A DNA stretch of 57,938 nt, from the NCBI GenBank assembly GCA_017446265.1, contig JAFSRD010000042.1:1-57938 (forward strand). The letters are read 5' to 3'. Positions 21,693 to 30,747 of the stretch are shown here, one piece after another (positions within the stretch are counted from its first letter, which is position 1; each line of letters begins with the position of its first letter). Source of the DNA: Treponema sp. Lineage in GTDB: Bacteria; Spirochaetota; Spirochaetia; Treponematales; Treponemataceae. A model generated the notes under the pieces. That model did not search any database and was not told the origin of the DNA. It saw only the letters and a program-made list of their open reading frames with translations. The translations under genes were made by a program, and so were the position numbers.

Positions 21693-23969
21693 CTATACAA
21701 CAGATTGGCGCATAGGCAATATGTTGCGCAGTTGTGAAAACGCATCGTTGCGTGCTTGCAGCAGCAGTTCTCTGTCGCGGTGGATGTCTGCAATGCCGAG
21801 TTGCAGATTGCCTGCTTGCAGCGTTCCTGTCACTTCGCCAGGACCGCGCAGTTGTAAATCTTGCTCCGCAATATAAAATCCGTCAGTGCTTTCTCGCAGC
21901 GCTTTCATGCGTGCAATGCCTGCTTCAGTTATGTCTTTGCGGTAAATCAAAAAGCAGTACGACTGCTCATTTCCGCGTCCTACTCTTCCGCGCAATTGGT
22001 GCAGTGCTGCAAGCCCAAATCTGTCTGCCTGTTCAATAACAATGCACGTAGCGTTTGGCACATCAACGCCTACTTCAATTACTGTTGTGGCTGCAAGCAC
22101 CTGTACGCTGCCTTCTCTAAAAGCGCGGATAATTTTTGCCTGCTCGTCTTCGTCAATACGCGAATGGATGAGCGCACACGTAAACTCAGGGTACACGTGT
22201 TGCCGCAAAAATGCGAACATTTCTTCTGCTGCTTTGAGCGCGCTTTTTTCTGTTGACGATTCAAGTGCGCGGTGCGGAGCATAGCGCTGCGCTGTTTCGT
22301 TGCGCTCATCTGTTTCAATTGCAGGATATACAAAATATGCTTGATGACCTGCTGCAAGTTCTTTTCGCACCGCTTCGTATGCGTTCGATTCGTTTCCTTC
22401 GCGCACAAGATATGTTGCAATAGGTTTGCGGCCCTGCGGCATTGAGCGCAGCGTCGATACGTCTAAATCTCCGAACACAGTAAGCGCGAGCGTCTGCGGA
22501 ATTGGCGTTGCGCTCATCATCAAAAGATGCAGCGTGTATGATGACATGCCTGCAATTTTTCTGCCTTTTTCAATAATCGCTTGGCGTTGCAGTACGCCGA
22601 ATCGATGCTGCTCGTCTATAACTGCAAGCTGCAGGTCGTTGTACTGCACAGCCTGTGAGAAAAGTGCATGCGTGCCTATAACAATGTCTATGTTTCCCGC
22701 TTTAAGTTGCTTTATTAATTCTGAGCGACCTTTTGCTTTTACGTTTCCTGTAAGAAATGCAACGCGTATGCCGAGCGGCTCTAAAAGTTTTGAAGCAGTT
22801 TCCGCATGTTGCTGTGCGAGCAGTTCCGTCGGCGCCATGAACGCACATTGTCCTTTCCAACTTATGATACGCAAACACAAAAAAAAAGCGACAAGCGTTT
22901 TTCCTGAACCTACGTCGCCTTGCAAGAGGCGCGCCATAGTAAAAACAGGGCGAGTTGCGGCGGCGTTTTTTTTCTGCGAGACATTTCCACTAATGCGCAT
23001 GTTTTCTTCAAGTTGCGCGCGCTCGCGATACCCTCTGTCCACATCACTTCCCATTTCCATAATTACGCGCATCTGGTCGCTTGTCAGTTTAAATGGCAAA
23101 TGCTTGTATAAATTTGTTTGCAGCGGTGAAAGCGATGCCGCAAATTCTTTTTCGAGCAGCTCCTGCGTTGCGCTGTTGTCATCTGTACGCGCTGCATTTT
23201 GCGCGTGTAGTGAGGTAATCGATGCGTCGGGAACGTCTCCTTTGTGCTCCCATGCGCGCTGTGCAATCGTGTATTGAAAATGGAACAGCTCTTCGTAGAT
23301 GAGCGTCCTGCGCGCTTCCTGAGCTTCTGCAATCGTTTTGGGCATATGCACCATTTTTATGGCATCGCGCTTTGCATGCAACGAACGGGCATGTATCACG
23401 TTTTCGGGAAGTTCGTTTTCAATGCCGTTGCCGTATTCGCGGAGTGCCGTTGCAATCGCTTTTCGCACATTTTTTTGATTCAACCCCTCTGTAAGCGGAT
23501 AGAGCGGCAGCACGCGGGAGTCGGGAAGCGTTGCATGGGCATATTCTGATATGTCGCCACTGTCGCTTAATTTGACAATTTCAAACGACGTGCTTTGGAG
23601 TGCGCCGTATTTTACATCAAAAGCGCCGCTTACAGAAATGATTGTGCCAGGTGGAAATTGATTCTCTAAAAACGGTCTGTTGAATGCTACAAGCGCTGCA
23701 TCCATAACTCCATCAGAGATCAACAGTTTGAGCGTTTTCATTTTGCCGTAGCCGAACCATTCGTGTGCAGTGACGACTGCCGCGCAATGCACTTTTGCCG
23801 TGCGGTATGATGCGAGCGGCACTCGTTGCGTTCTGTCCTCGTAGTCTTTTGGATAAAACGTCAACAAGTCTGCAACAGAAAATACGTTGAGCTTTGCAAA
23901 AAGTTTTGCAGCAGCAGGACCAATGCCGGAAAGCGTCGTTATGGAATTCTGTATGTCGGCAAGTTTCAC
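21693..23969 (-). CDS. recG: ATP-dependent DNA helicase RecG
   Basis: A 758-residue superfamily II helicase that remodels stalled forks and Holliday junctions. The N-terminal wedge/OB region (about 1-200) is followed by Walker A GDVGSGKT (about 350), the DEQH motif (VIDEQHRFGVLQR), motif III MSATPIPQT and motif VI QLRGRVGRG. It begins nine bases after yggT and follows dnaE, forming a dnaE-yggT-recG unit. There is an insertion rich in charged residues around 265-335 compared with E. coli. Confidence 0.95.
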   Translation of the reverse strand: MKLADIQNSITTLSGIGPAAAKLFAKLNVFSVADLLTFYPKDYEDRTQRVPLASYRTAKVHCAAVVTAHEWFGYGKMKTLKLLISDGVMDAALVAFNRPFLENQFPPGTIISVSGAFDVKYGALQSTSFEIVKLSDSGDISEYAHATLPDSRVLPLYPLTEGLNQKNVRKAIATALREYGNGIENELPENVIHARSLHAKRDAIKMVHMPKTIAEAQEARRTLIYEELFHFQYTIAQRAWEHKGDVPDASITSLHAQNAARTDDNSATQELLEKEFAASLSPLQTNLYKHLPFKLTSDQMRVIMEMGSDVDRGYRERAQLEENMRISGNVSQKKNAAATRPVFTMARLLQGDVGSGKTLVAFFLCLRIISWKGQCAFMAPTELLAQQHAETASKLLEPLGIRVAFLTGNVKAKGRSELIKQLKAGNIDIVIGTHALFSQAVQYNDLQLAVIDEQHRFGVLQRQAIIEKGRKIAGMSSYTLHLLMMSATPIPQTLALTVFGDLDVSTLRSMPQGRKPIATYLVREGNESNAYEAVRKELAAGHQAYFVYPAIETDERNETAQRYAPHRALESSTEKSALKAAEEMFAFLRQHVYPEFTCALIHSRIDEDEQAKIIRAFREGSVQVLAATTVIEVGVDVPNATCIVIEQADRFGLAALHQLRGRVGRGNEQSYCFLIYRKDITEAGIARMKALRESTDGFYIAEQDLQLRGPGEVTGTLQAGNLQLGIADIHRDRELLLQARNDAFSQLRNILPMRQSVV

Positions 23970-23978
23970 GGTGTCCTG

Positions 23979-24578
23979 CTAAAATGGCAATTGCTGAACA
24001 TGCTTTATCAAAAAGTTTATGAGCATCTGCCCGCAGACATATATTGCAATGAGTACAAGGATGGAGATGAGCAGTGATGTTTTGTAACTGATGAATTTAT
24101 TTCCGCGCGTAAAGGGCCCTGCAATTCTGTGTGCAAGCGGTTCAAGCGTGTAGTCGAGTCTTGCCCAAAAAGAGCCGTAATAGTTTGTGCTTTTTTGCGA
24201 AAGCGTCACAACAAAGCGTACAATGAACAAAATTAATAAAAAACCTATGAGCGGAGAAATGATAGACCAGAACATGCTGATGATGATTGCGAATATGCCG
24301 CCTACATAAATTTTTCCTGTGCGTGCTATATGACCAAGAATTGATGAGAGCGCATGAAGCAAGCCGATTGAAAGCACGGGCGAAAAGTCGATGTTGCCTA
24401 CTTGCAGCCATCGTATGCCACGAAACATATTTAAGAAAGGATCGCAGAGTGCGGAGAGAAATTGCCCGAATCCTGTGTATTGGGCGTTTGGAATCCAAGT
24501 AAGGATTATTCTAATAAAGCAAAGCGTAGAGTAGATGTTTATTGCGCTCACAAGGAGTTGTATTATATTTCGCAGCAT
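23979..24578 (-). CDS. YggT/YlmG family membrane protein
   Basis: A 199-residue protein with two YggT repeats: IRIILTWIPNAQYTGFGQFL followed by a helix with CDPFLNMFRG, and a second copy with FVVTLSQKSTNYYGSFWARL and EPLAHRIAGP. It has about four to five hydrophobic segments. YggT proteins are implicated in cell division, osmotic tolerance or membrane organisation, with no defined activity. It lies 42 bp after dnaE and 9 bp before recG; AAGAGG precedes its ATG. Confidence 0.82.
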   Translation of the reverse strand: MLRNIIQLLVSAINIYSTLCFIRIILTWIPNAQYTGFGQFLSALCDPFLNMFRGIRWLQVGNIDFSPVLSIGLLHALSSILGHIARTGKIYVGGIFAIIISMFWSIISPLIGFLLILFIVRFVVTLSQKSTNYYGSFWARLDYTLEPLAHRIAGPFTRGNKFISYKTSLLISILVLIAIYVCGQMLINFLIKHVQQLPF

Positions 24579-24620
24579 GCTAGAACCTCTTATTTCCTTT
24601 TGATATAAGACACCTCTTTG

Positions 24621-27600
24621 TCATGCAGTCCACACATCTTTCACGAATGGCAACTCTTTGAGCTCTGCAATAGTTTCAGAGTCAGACGGAATTGCAAGTT
24701 GCGAATTTGCTTTTATGATATACGGACCATTTAAAGTATCTATATGAAAATATACAAAACAGTTGCCTGTTTTGCCAAATAAAAAATCTTTTACCTTGTT
24801 GATTTCTCCGTCGTTTTTAAAGTTGTTTTCTAATTCAATATGCACTTCCTGAATTGCGCGCGTTTGCAAATCTTCTGGATTTTCCAATGTATCGACAATA
24901 AATGAAGGCGTGTCTTTGTTTGTGTCAACTTTGCCGCGAAAGGCGTAAATGCCGTCGTCGTGAATGGCATTTCGTATTGTGCCCCATGTGCGCGCAAAAA
25001 TCGTTACATCTATTTCTCCTGCATAATCTTGCAGTTTTGCAAACGCCATCTCGTCGCCTTTTTTTGTGCGAATGACACGTAAATTTGAAAGCAGTCCAAG
25101 CGCTATGTGCTCTCTGCCAACATTGCGCGTTTGCCATTCAGACAAGCCTTGTGAGCGTAGCGCGTTTTTTTCCGCTTGCGTTGATTTTGCTTCGCGCAGA
25201 ATGTTTTGCGAGTTGAGCGTTACCGCGTTTAGAATGGCCTGCTTGTAGTCGTCAAGCGGATGACCGCTCACATAGCTGCCAATGAGCTCTTTTTCTTCGT
25301 TGAGTTTTTCTGTGCGCGGCATGTCCTCAACGTGTTCAAATATAAAATCGGCATATACTTTTTCGTCTGTGCCGCCGAATAAATCTTCCTGTCCGCTAAG
25401 CGCATCGTTCTTTTTTGCTTCTATGTAAGCAACGGCGGCTTCCAGATTTTTTATCAATGTCGGTCTGTTTTGCCCGAGCTTGTCAAATGCACCTGTTTTG
25501 ATAAGCGCTTCGAGCGCACGTTTGTTCACTGCCCGCAAATCTACGCGTTCAAGAAAATCTATGAACGATTTATACTGACCGTTTTTTGCGCGCTCCTCAA
25601 CAATGTTTTGTGCTGCAAGCTCGCCCATGCCCTTGATGCCTTGCAGCCCAAACACAATGCGTCCGTCGATGACATCGAAAACAATGTCGGAGCGGTTTAC
25701 GTCAGGCGCGTCAACTGCAATGCCCATGCGTCGCGCTTCTGCAATATATTCAGGAAGCTTGTCTGTGGAAGAAATTTCGTTTGTTAAATTTGCCGCCATG
25801 AATTCAGCAGGATAGTGGCATTTGAGCCATGCTGTCCTGTACGCGACAACTGAATACGCTGCTGCGTGCGATTTATTAAAACCGTAGCCTGCGAACGGCA
25901 CCATAATTTCAAAAATATCGTCAGCGTGTTTTTCTGTAAAACCATTTTTGATTGCACCATCGATGAATTCTTTTTTCTTTGCCATAAGCACGTCTTTTTT
26001 CTTTTTGCCCATGGCACGACGCAGCACGTCTGCTTGACCGAGCGAAAATCCTGCAATGCGCTGTGCAACTTGCATAACCTGTTCTTGATATACCATGACG
26101 CCGTATGTCTCTTCAAGAATGTCTTTAAGGCAGTCGTCGGGATATTTAATTGTTTCAGGATGAAAACGTCCCTCAATAAATTGCTCAATGTACTGCATCG
26201 GTCCAGGTCGATACAGCGCATTCAATGCTACAATATCTTCAAGTTTGCGCGGCTGGGCTTTGCGCAGCGTTTTTTGCATGCCCGGCGATTCAAATTGAAA
26301 AATGGCAACAGTGTCGCCTCTGCTGAAAAGTTCAAATGTCGCGCTGTCGTCTTCGGGAACTGTTTCCGTGCGAAATTCTGGCGTGCCAGGCGCACGGTGT
26401 TTGTTGATAATTGTTTCGGCATATCGTATCAGTGAAAGCGTTTTTAATCCGAGATAGTCCATCTTGATAAGGCCGCACGGCTCTATGATGTCCATAGTGT
26501 ACTGCACGCCAACTTCGCCTGTCTTGTAGTCTTTGAAAATAGGCGCCCAGTCTGGAAGCGGTGAAAGTGCAATCACCATGCCCGACGCGTGGAGACCTGT
26601 GTTGCGGTTTACATTTTCAAGTTTAAAACAAAGCTCAAATAATTTTTTGTATCGCTCATCATCTTTGTAGGGAATCAATAATCCATTGTCGGGATGATTT
26701 TCATCTGGCGGCGTAAATGCGTCTTTGAGTTTGAAATTCGGATTGTTCGGAATGCATTTTGTAAGCATAGTTACTTCTGCAAGCGGAATGCCGAGCACAC
26801 GTCCCACATCTTTGATGACAGCTTTTGCTTTGAGCGTACCAAATGTGATGATGTGGCCGACTTGCGCATCGCCGTAGAGCTCGCGCGTATGCTGGATTAT
26901 CTTTTGCCTAAAATCGTAGTCCATGTCTACGTCAAAGTCGGGCATGGAAATGCGTTCGGGATTTAAAAATCGCTCAAAAATCAATTTGAATTTGAACGGG
27001 TCTATGTCGGTAATCATCATCGCATATGCGACGAGCGAGCCTGCCCCCGAGCCGCGACCAGGACCGATAGGAATGCCGTTTTCTTTTGCCCAGTTTATAA
27101 ATTCCCACACGACGAGAAAGTACCCTGAAAATCCCATTTTGAAAATAATGCTCATCTCGTATTCTGCGCGTTCAGTTATTTCTGGCGTGATTGCCTTGTA
27201 TCGTTTTTGCAACCCTGTTTCTACGAGGTGCCGCACATAGCTCTCTTCATCTGAAAATGGTTCTGGGATTTTGACATGCGGCAGACAAGTTTTGAGCTCT
27301 TCTGTTTTGTACTGCGGAATTGTCAAGTCGCACATTGATGCAATTTTGAGCGTGTTTGCCATCGCTTCGGGGCATTGAGGAAACAGCGTTGCCATTTCCG
27401 CTTCTGTTTTAAAATACCACTCTGTTCTGCCGTCGCCCATCGTTTGATGCGGCTCTTTCAGTTTTGTCTGAAAGCCTATGCAGCGAAGCACATCTTGCGC
27501 TTCCGCATCATCTTTATAGCAATAGTGTATGTCGTTTGTGAGCACAAGCGGCGTGCCTGTTTTTTTGGCAATCGCTATGAGCTTTTCTGCAACTTGCTTT

Positions 27601-28199
27601 TGTTCTGGTATGCCGTGATCCTGCAGCTCAATGTAGTAGTGTTCGGGACCAAACAGTTCTGAATAACGCTTAATGACATCTTCTGCGTGCGTTTCGTCAT
27701 TGTGCAGCAGCGCTTGCGGCAATTCACCTTGAATGCATGCAGAAAGGCAGATAAGTCCTTCGTGATGCTTTTTTAACAATTCAAAATCTATGCGCGGCTT
27801 TCCGTAGTACAAACCTTCTGTGTATGCTCTGCTTGAAAGCCACGACATGTTTTTGTAGCCTGTCTCATTTTTGCACAGCAGGATAAGGTGATAATACTTT
27901 CCGCCGTATCGAGTTCCTTCTTTTATGGTGTGGTCTTTTTCTGCTACATAGAATTCTTCTCCGATGATTGGGTTGATTCCATTCGCGTGACATGTCTGCT
28001 CAAAATTGAGCGCGCCGAACATATTGCCGTGGTCAGTGAGCGCAAGCGCTTTCATGTTGAGTTCTTTTGCGCGCGCTATGAGCGTATCTATCTTTGCTTC
28101 TGCGTCGAGCAGCGAGTAGTCTGAGTGCACATGCAAGTGAACAAATTGCGAGACGGGCGTGCCTTCAGGCGCATCGGGGAATATGCGTATATTTGCCAT
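24621..28199 (-). CDS. dnaE: DNA polymerase III alpha subunit
   Basis: The 1192-residue replicative polymerase. The N-terminal PHP domain starts FVHLHVHSDYSLLDAEAKID. The palm includes GPGRGSGAGSLVAYAM and MPDFDVDMDYDFRQK with the catalytic aspartates. The fingers contain YGFNKSHAAAYSVVAYRTA, and the C-terminus has an OB-fold and tau-binding tail. The start at 28199 is preferred over a longer frame because it begins the conserved region, has TATAAT six bases upstream and lacks any Shine-Dalgarno sequence, another leaderless-like start. First gene of the dnaE-yggT-recG operon. Confidence 0.96.
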   Translation of the reverse strand: MANIRIFPDAPEGTPVSQFVHLHVHSDYSLLDAEAKIDTLIARAKELNMKALALTDHGNMFGALNFEQTCHANGINPIIGEEFYVAEKDHTIKEGTRYGGKYYHLILLCKNETGYKNMSWLSSRAYTEGLYYGKPRIDFELLKKHHEGLICLSACIQGELPQALLHNDETHAEDVIKRYSELFGPEHYYIELQDHGIPEQKQVAEKLIAIAKKTGTPLVLTNDIHYCYKDDAEAQDVLRCIGFQTKLKEPHQTMGDGRTEWYFKTEAEMATLFPQCPEAMANTLKIASMCDLTIPQYKTEELKTCLPHVKIPEPFSDEESYVRHLVETGLQKRYKAITPEITERAEYEMSIIFKMGFSGYFLVVWEFINWAKENGIPIGPGRGSGAGSLVAYAMMITDIDPFKFKLIFERFLNPERISMPDFDVDMDYDFRQKIIQHTRELYGDAQVGHIITFGTLKAKAVIKDVGRVLGIPLAEVTMLTKCIPNNPNFKLKDAFTPPDENHPDNGLLIPYKDDERYKKLFELCFKLENVNRNTGLHASGMVIALSPLPDWAPIFKDYKTGEVGVQYTMDIIEPCGLIKMDYLGLKTLSLIRYAETIINKHRAPGTPEFRTETVPEDDSATFELFSRGDTVAIFQFESPGMQKTLRKAQPRKLEDIVALNALYRPGPMQYIEQFIEGRFHPETIKYPDDCLKDILEETYGVMVYQEQVMQVAQRIAGFSLGQADVLRRAMGKKKKDVLMAKKKEFIDGAIKNGFTEKHADDIFEIMVPFAGYGFNKSHAAAYSVVAYRTAWLKCHYPAEFMAANLTNEISSTDKLPEYIAEARRMGIAVDAPDVNRSDIVFDVIDGRIVFGLQGIKGMGELAAQNIVEERAKNGQYKSFIDFLERVDLRAVNKRALEALIKTGAFDKLGQNRPTLIKNLEAAVAYIEAKKNDALSGQEDLFGGTDEKVYADFIFEHVEDMPRTEKLNEEKELIGSYVSGHPLDDYKQAILNAVTLNSQNILREAKSTQAEKNALRSQGLSEWQTRNVGREHIALGLLSNLRVIRTKKGDEMAFAKLQDYAGEIDVTIFARTWGTIRNAIHDDGIYAFRGKVDTNKDTPSFIVDTLENPEDLQTRAIQEVHIELENNFKNDGEINKVKDFLFGKTGNCFVYFHIDTLNGPYIIKANSQLAIPSDSETIAELKELPFVKDVWTA

Positions 28200-28406
28200 G
28201 CGTTCATTATAGATGATTTTTGCAGTAAAGGAAAGGCAGAAAATGTGGAATTTATGAAAAGTTTCCTTCATGTTTCCGCATAAAAACGAATATTTTTTCG
28301 ATTTATTATAGAGCGCGGGATATGAAATGCTGCACGCTTTCGAAATGTTCCCGTAGCTTTGCTGTCTATGGTGGACAGCCCAGGTCAAATTTTTGGAGGA
28401 TGCCTT

Positions 28407-29402
28407 ATGAAAAAACTGCTATCTGCTGCATGCTGTACAGTGATAATTCTTTGCATATCATGCGTTCCACATGCAGACGGCAAAAGTGAAATTGCCGTCA
28501 ATTCTGAAAAAACGCTTTCGTTGCACGTGGTGAACTGGAATGTGCAAACATTTTTCGACGCAACAACTGACGGCACTGAATACAGCGAATACAAATCAAC
28601 AAAGTCGAATTGGGGGCGCAACGCGTATATGGCGCGTCTTGAGCGTTTATGCGATGTGATAAAAAAACTCAATGCAGACGTGTACGTATTTGAAGAGATT
28701 GAAAATGAAGGCATTATGTACGATATTGCGAATACGCTCGCAGGCAACGCGTGGAACAGAAAAAACTGGTGCTATGCATGCTTTGCAAAAATTCCAGGCG
28801 ATGCGCTCGGGTGTGCCGTCCTTTCGCGCTATGAGCTTGGCGCAATGGCAACGCACGCGCTCGATATTCGCGTGCACGGAAAGCAGCCGAGCATGCGCCC
28901 TGTCATTGAAGTGGCAGTGTTTGTGGATGGAAAGCCGTTGACAATTTTTGTTAATCACTGGAAGTCAAAACTCGGCGGTGAAGTTGAAACAGAAATCTGG
29001 CGGGATTGGCAGGAGTCTGTTATGGCGGGAAAGATTCGCAATTTAAATAACCGCGCTGCAATCACGTGCGGAGATTTTAATCGCGATATTGCTGAATTTG
29101 CGCCTGGATTAGAAAATGACGCGATTCTGTTTCGCGGTGCGCACTTTGGCAAAACGCATGAGCAGACGCTGCGCTCGCCGTGGCTTTGGAACAGCATGCA
29201 TGACAGCTACAGTTATTACTATGAAGGAAGCGGCGAGCGCATAGATCACTTTTTTGTGTCTGGTGCGGCAGAGATTTTATCGTTCAGCGCAGAAGTACAT
29301 GGCGCGTGGGCTGACGGCAATGGCATGCCGCTACGCTATGTGATGTACACGGGAAAAGGCTATTCAGACCATTTGCCAATTTCCGCAATCATAGCGTATT
29401 GA
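28407..29402 (+). CDS. Endonuclease/exonuclease/phosphatase-family lipoprotein
   Basis: A 331-residue exported protein. The start follows TTTGGAGGATGCCTT. A signal peptide ends with LCISC, a spirochaete-style lipobox. The EEP fold is shown by VVNWNVQTFFDA, DVYVFEEIEN (metal-binding Glu), VNHWKSKLGG, AAITCGDFNRD and the terminal YSDHLPIS. By family the enzyme cleaves phosphodiesters or phosphomonoesters outside the cytoplasm (nuclease or phospholipase-like). The substrate is unknown. It lies divergently from dnaE. Confidence 0.83.
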   Translation: MKKLLSAACCTVIILCISCVPHADGKSEIAVNSEKTLSLHVVNWNVQTFFDATTDGTEYSEYKSTKSNWGRNAYMARLERLCDVIKKLNADVYVFEEIENEGIMYDIANTLAGNAWNRKNWCYACFAKIPGDALGCAVLSRYELGAMATHALDIRVHGKQPSMRPVIEVAVFVDGKPLTIFVNHWKSKLGGEVETEIWRDWQESVMAGKIRNLNNRAAITCGDFNRDIAEFAPGLENDAILFRGAHFGKTHEQTLRSPWLWNSMHDSYSYYYEGSGERIDHFFVSGAAEILSFSAEVHGAWADGNGMPLRYVMYTGKGYSDHLPISAIIAY

Positions 29403-29409
29403 ATGCAGC

Positions 29410-30672
29410 TCAGTTGTAGTGACGTTTTATCCAGTCATTAATGCGTTCGCTGAGTCCGATCGTTTGGCTGCTGTCGTCTGCACCTGCTTCTTGCTGTAGA
29501 TAGGGAATGACGATTTGTTTTTTCATGTCGTTCCAGCGCGATGGAAGATAATTCGGCACGCTCAACATAGTTGCCGGCGGCGTATTTGAAAGCAACGCTG
29601 TTTTGTACAGCGGCAATATTTGCTCATTCACTTCGCGAATGGCAGAAAATCCTCCTGCAATGCCGAATTCATCTACACCGAGATTTTGCGCTGCGGTATA
29701 ATCGAGAATGTTGCGTTGCGTTTCTACGTTGAAAAACCAGTCTATAAAATCATATGCGGCATTTGGGTGCTTTGAGCGTCGCGGAATGCCGAGCATGACA
29801 AAAGAATCTTCAACTGGTATTTTTTTGTTTTCCGAAATCCAGCGATATTCAAGCGCATTAAGTTGCTCTTCAGGAAGGCGAAAAAATGCATCGCTTGTAG
29901 TATATGCAAAAAGCGTGCGGTTTGACGCAACCTGCCTGTGGGCAGCCATAAAAAGATATTTGTATATGAAGTCACGTTCGGCGTTTGCAGATGTGTTTGC
30001 GTCCTTTGTCCAATGCTGTAAATATAGTACGGCGTTTGAAAGTTCTTTTGAATTCCAGGTGAACGATGTTTTTGTCTCGCGAAATTCCGCGCCTTTTGCT
30101 TTTGCCGCAAAATATAAAAAATCATCGTTCGCAAGCGGTGCAAATCCAATGCGCGTGTAAACGCCGTTTGCCTGCTGCATGTTGAATGATTTTCCTGCCG
30201 CGCGAAGCTGTTCAAGCGAAAGGATATAATCTTCTTCAACGTGTTCTGCATTTTCTTTTGCAAAGATGACTGCCGGTAGATTAAAACTTACGGGGAGCAA
30301 GTATTGCGTGCGGCGCATTTTTCCTGAGTTGAGCAGTTGCGGATAGAAAAGTGCGGGTGAAATGCCTTTTCTGTCGAACACTGTGTCGAGCGGGCGGAAA
30401 ACGTGATTCATCTTGTCTGTGCACAGCCATGAACCTATTACGAGATCGGGCATTGGCTCGTTTGCAGACAGAATTGTTTGCGAAGGATTGCTTTTGTAGA
30501 CGAGCAGAACTTTTTGAGCGCGGTGCATACTGTTGAACAATTCAACATATGGAACAAACTCCGCGCGATCTGTCCAAATAGTTATGTGCGTTTCGTTTTT
30601 TGAACATGCAAACAGTGTGAATGAGAAAATTATTAAAACTGTCGTGTACGCTGCAATTTTAAATTTAGTAAT
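29410..30672 (-). CDS. Extracellular solute-binding lipoprotein (ABC sugar-type), apparent ATT start
   Basis: A 420-residue family 1 solute-binding protein for an ABC importer. The signal peptide has a lipobox SFTLFAC, then ITIWTDRAEFVPYVELFN at the mature start. Typical later segments are AYDFIDWFFNVETQRNIL and AGGFSAIREVN. No transporter genes are adjacent, so its partners are elsewhere. AAGGAG (30685-30680) is positioned seven bases before an in-frame ATT at 30672, which would give an ideal signal peptide (MTKFKIAAYTTVLIIF). The only longer option is a TTG at 30720 inside a hairpin and lacking a ribosome-binding site. Confidence 0.8.
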   Translation of the reverse strand: MTKFKIAAYTTVLIIFSFTLFACSKNETHITIWTDRAEFVPYVELFNSMHRAQKVLLVYKSNPSQTILSANEPMPDLVIGSWLCTDKMNHVFRPLDTVFDRKGISPALFYPQLLNSGKMRRTQYLLPVSFNLPAVIFAKENAEHVEEDYILSLEQLRAAGKSFNMQQANGVYTRIGFAPLANDDFLYFAAKAKGAEFRETKTSFTWNSKELSNAVLYLQHWTKDANTSANAERDFIYKYLFMAAHRQVASNRTLFAYTTSDAFFRLPEEQLNALEYRWISENKKIPVEDSFVMLGIPRRSKHPNAAYDFIDWFFNVETQRNILDYTAAQNLGVDEFGIAGGFSAIREVNEQILPLYKTALLSNTPPATMLSVPNYLPSRWNDMKKQIVIPYLQQEAGADDSSQTIGLSERINDWIKRHYN

Positions 30673-30689
30673 TTCAACACTCCTTAAAG

Positions 30690-30724
30690 ACAGTTGATTG
30701 CTATTTGAAACAGTAATCAACTGT
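30690..30724 (-). repeat. Stem-loop ahead of the solute-binding protein (family 1, copy 2)
   Basis: ACAGTTGATTGCT (30690-30702) pairs with 30712-30724 with one G-T pair, around the loop ATTTGAAAC. Loop, size and the flanking GCAAGTTTC match the stem-loop at 20138. It lies four bases upstream of the Shine-Dalgarno sequence. Confidence 0.8.
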
Positions 30725-30747
30725 TTTTTGCAAGTTTCCCGAAACTT

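Noticed and set aside
22426..23277. 283-codon rightward frame within recG
   Set aside because: It is a Ser/Cys-rich shadow of recG, whose helicase motifs are complete on the other strand.
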